64,000 nt of DNA from Gammaproteobacteria bacterium (GTDB taxonomy: Bacteria > Pseudomonadota > Gammaproteobacteria > Magnimaribacterales > AG-339-G14), in NCBI GenBank assembly GCA_003331625.1, contig QOPF01000003.1:1-64000 (forward strand), in the 5' to 3' direction. Made by a program: the position numbers and the translations under genes. Numbering within the stretch: the stretch's first letter is position 1; every line of letters starts with the position of its first letter. Below are positions 62,378-64,000 of the stretch, piece after piece. Below the pieces are notes generated by a model, which did not search any database, had not been told where the DNA came from, and saw only the letters and a program-made list of their open reading frames with translations.

Positions 62378-63647
62378 GAGCTTTATAAACTAATTTTTCT
62401 ATTTTGTTACCTATTTCTGGACTTCCAAGGACTTGTGACATATTCACAAAAACAAGATTATTGATTGGGTCAACCCAAAATGAAGTTCTTGCAGCTCCAC
62501 CCCAAAAAAATGAATCATTGCCTCTTTTCATTCTCATTTTTTTTGAGTCCAAAGCTATCCCAACTGTTACTCCCATACCAAAGGAATCGAATTTAAAAGG
62601 CTTAGCTTTCTTTTCAACTTGATTAGAAGTCATGATGGAAACAGTTTCTGGTTTAAGAACTTCTTTTCCGTTTAATGATCCTTTGTTTAGAAGCATAGTT
62701 GCAAACTTTAGATAATCACTAGCTGTTGAGACCAAGCCTGAACCACCATCCTCAATTGAAGCTTTTTGAAAGAAAAAGCTTTTTTCCTTAGGGTCAATTA
62801 AAAATAGTTTATTTTTTTTTGATTTGCTTTCTGGAGTATTTAATCCATATTCTTTAAAACCTTTTTTATGGGCATAGAGATCTATCATCCTATCCTGCTT
62901 CGACTCAGGCACCTCAAAGAAAGTATCATTCATGCCTAAGGGATCAAAAATATTTGCTTTTAAAAAAGAGCCAAAGCTTTGGTTTGAAGCTCGTTCAATA
63001 ACGCAACCTAAAATATCCATTCCTATAGAATACGTCCATTTATCTCCTGGTTGATGTACTAAAGGCAGAGATGCGACTTTTTCAGAAAAAGAACAAACGC
63101 TTGGATAACTTTTTATAGCAGGTCTTTCTAAGGAAACATTATCTAAAAAATAATAGGGATATATTTCCTCTTGATCATATATTTCTTTAATTTTTCCTTT
63201 ATCAACGAAAGAATATGTAAGTCCTGATGAGTGTGTTGCTAAGTCTAAAAGAGTTATTGGTCTTTCAAGATCTTCAAATGATTTATTCTTCTTATTGAAA
63301 ACTTTTGTATTTTTAAACTCAGGAATGTATTTTTCTACTGGATCAAATAGTGAAACTTTTCCTTCTTCAACTAAGATCATTAATGCTGCGCCGGTAATTG
63401 GTTTTGACATTGAGTAGATTCTAAATAAAGAATCCTCTTTTAATGGTGTTTGGTTCTCAATGTCTGAAAATCCTCTAGTATCGGAGAAAATTATCTCACC
63501 ATCTTTATAAATTAAAGTAACAAAACCAGGATAGTTACCTTTTGATATTTCTTTAGAAAGATAACTTGTATATTTAGAAAAATCTAAATCTTCAGAGTAA
63601 ATAAAACCTGAAAGAATAATGGCACATAGACAGATAATTTTTTTCAA
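62367..63647 (-). CDS. serine hydrolase, class C beta-lactamase family
   Basis: IYSMSKPITGAALMILVEEG (SxxK); signal peptide; YSIG. Confidence 0.88.
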   Translation of the reverse strand: MKKIICLCAIILSGFIYSEDLDFSKYTSYLSKEISKGNYPGFVTLIYKDGEIIFSDTRGFSDIENQTPLKEDSLFRIYSMSKPITGAALMILVEEGKVSLFDPVEKYIPEFKNTKVFNKKNKSFEDLERPITLLDLATHSSGLTYSFVDKGKIKEIYDQEEIYPYYFLDNVSLERPAIKSYPSVCSFSEKVASLPLVHQPGDKWTYSIGMDILGCVIERASNQSFGSFLKANIFDPLGMNDTFFEVPESKQDRMIDLYAHKKGFKEYGLNTPESKSKKNKLFLIDPKEKSFFFQKASIEDGGSGLVSTASDYLKFATMLLNKGSLNGKEVLKPETVSIMTSNQVEKKAKPFKFDSFGMGVTVGIALDSKKMRMKRGNDSFFWGGAARTSFWVDPINNLVFVNMSQVLGSPEIGNKIEKLVYKALDL

Positions 63648-63664
63648 TTTATCTCCTTATAAGT

Positions 63665-64000
63665 TTAATCAATTAAATAAGTGTTAAATAATAAACTATT
63701 TGATGCAAAGTTTTTATACTCTTCGCAATGATTAATGAACTTATTTTCCTTAATTATATTAAGATCTTTAGAAAAAAAGTCAGTCTCTACCAAAATAACA
63801 AAATCAAAATCCATATTCTTAAACAAGGGAATTAGTAAATTTCTGTTATAGAACTTTTCAGAAAATAAAGATGAATTCTTTATCCTTTCTTGTAAATAAT
63901 TTAAGTCAAAACCGTCTTTTATTTTGCAAAAACCTATATAGGTCTGATCGCCATCAGAGAAAGAATAATCACTATTAACATTTATCTCATAAAATCTTTG
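63665..64000 (-). CDS. partial CDS, 3' end of unidentified protein running off the window
   Basis: Open minus frame with no stop from 64000 to TAA at 63665 (QRFYEINVNSDYSFSDGDQTYIGF...LLFNTYLID*). Confidence 0.6.
   Translation of the reverse strand, partial: QRFYEINVNSDYSFSDGDQTYIGFCKIKDGFDLNYLQERIKNSSLFSEKFYNRNLLIPLFKNMDFDFVILVETDFFSKDLNIIKENKFINHCEEYKNFASNSLLFNTYLID

Noticed and set aside
1-64000. CRISPR arrays, IS elements, prophage or toxin-antitoxin modules
   Set aside because: No regularly spaced repeats, transposase, integrase, phage structural or TA-like gene pair seen on either strand.

Overview
AT-rich, very compact gammaproteobacterial chromosome segment. Gene content and style resemble small-genome marine lineages such as SAR86; this taxonomic reading is inference, not tested. 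The core is a conserved housekeeping block: dnaQ-rnhA-gloB-mltD ... fabI-ppiD-hupB-lon-clpX-clpP-tig-tRNAs-folD. Other blocks are purM/purN/DUF2066/CDP-alcohol transferase/hda and recX-dnaX-recR-dcd. Between them lie catabolic and accessory genes: serine hydrolases, a TauD-like dioxygenase, a Gfo/Idh/MocA-aldo/keto reductase fusion, a CoA-transferase, SDRs, an acyl-CoA carboxylase/AtuA cluster, and a TonB receptor with oppABC. I see five intact tRNAs (His, Arg, Pro, Asp, Val), one 5'-half tRNA-Ala fragment, and no CRISPR array, transposase or phage module. The most interesting signal is an unannotated structured RNA candidate at ~40012-40236 (+). It has three hairpins, an intrinsic terminator with a 7-T tail, and a 15-nt stretch complementary to the conserved 3' end of 16S rRNA with one G.U pair. 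Other notable points: an A10 slippery run in dnaX with an immediate -1 stop, a TonB receptor/oppABC operon lacking local ATPase genes, an SDR whose start codon is 7 nt after a tRNA 3' end, and a P-loop-less Hda.
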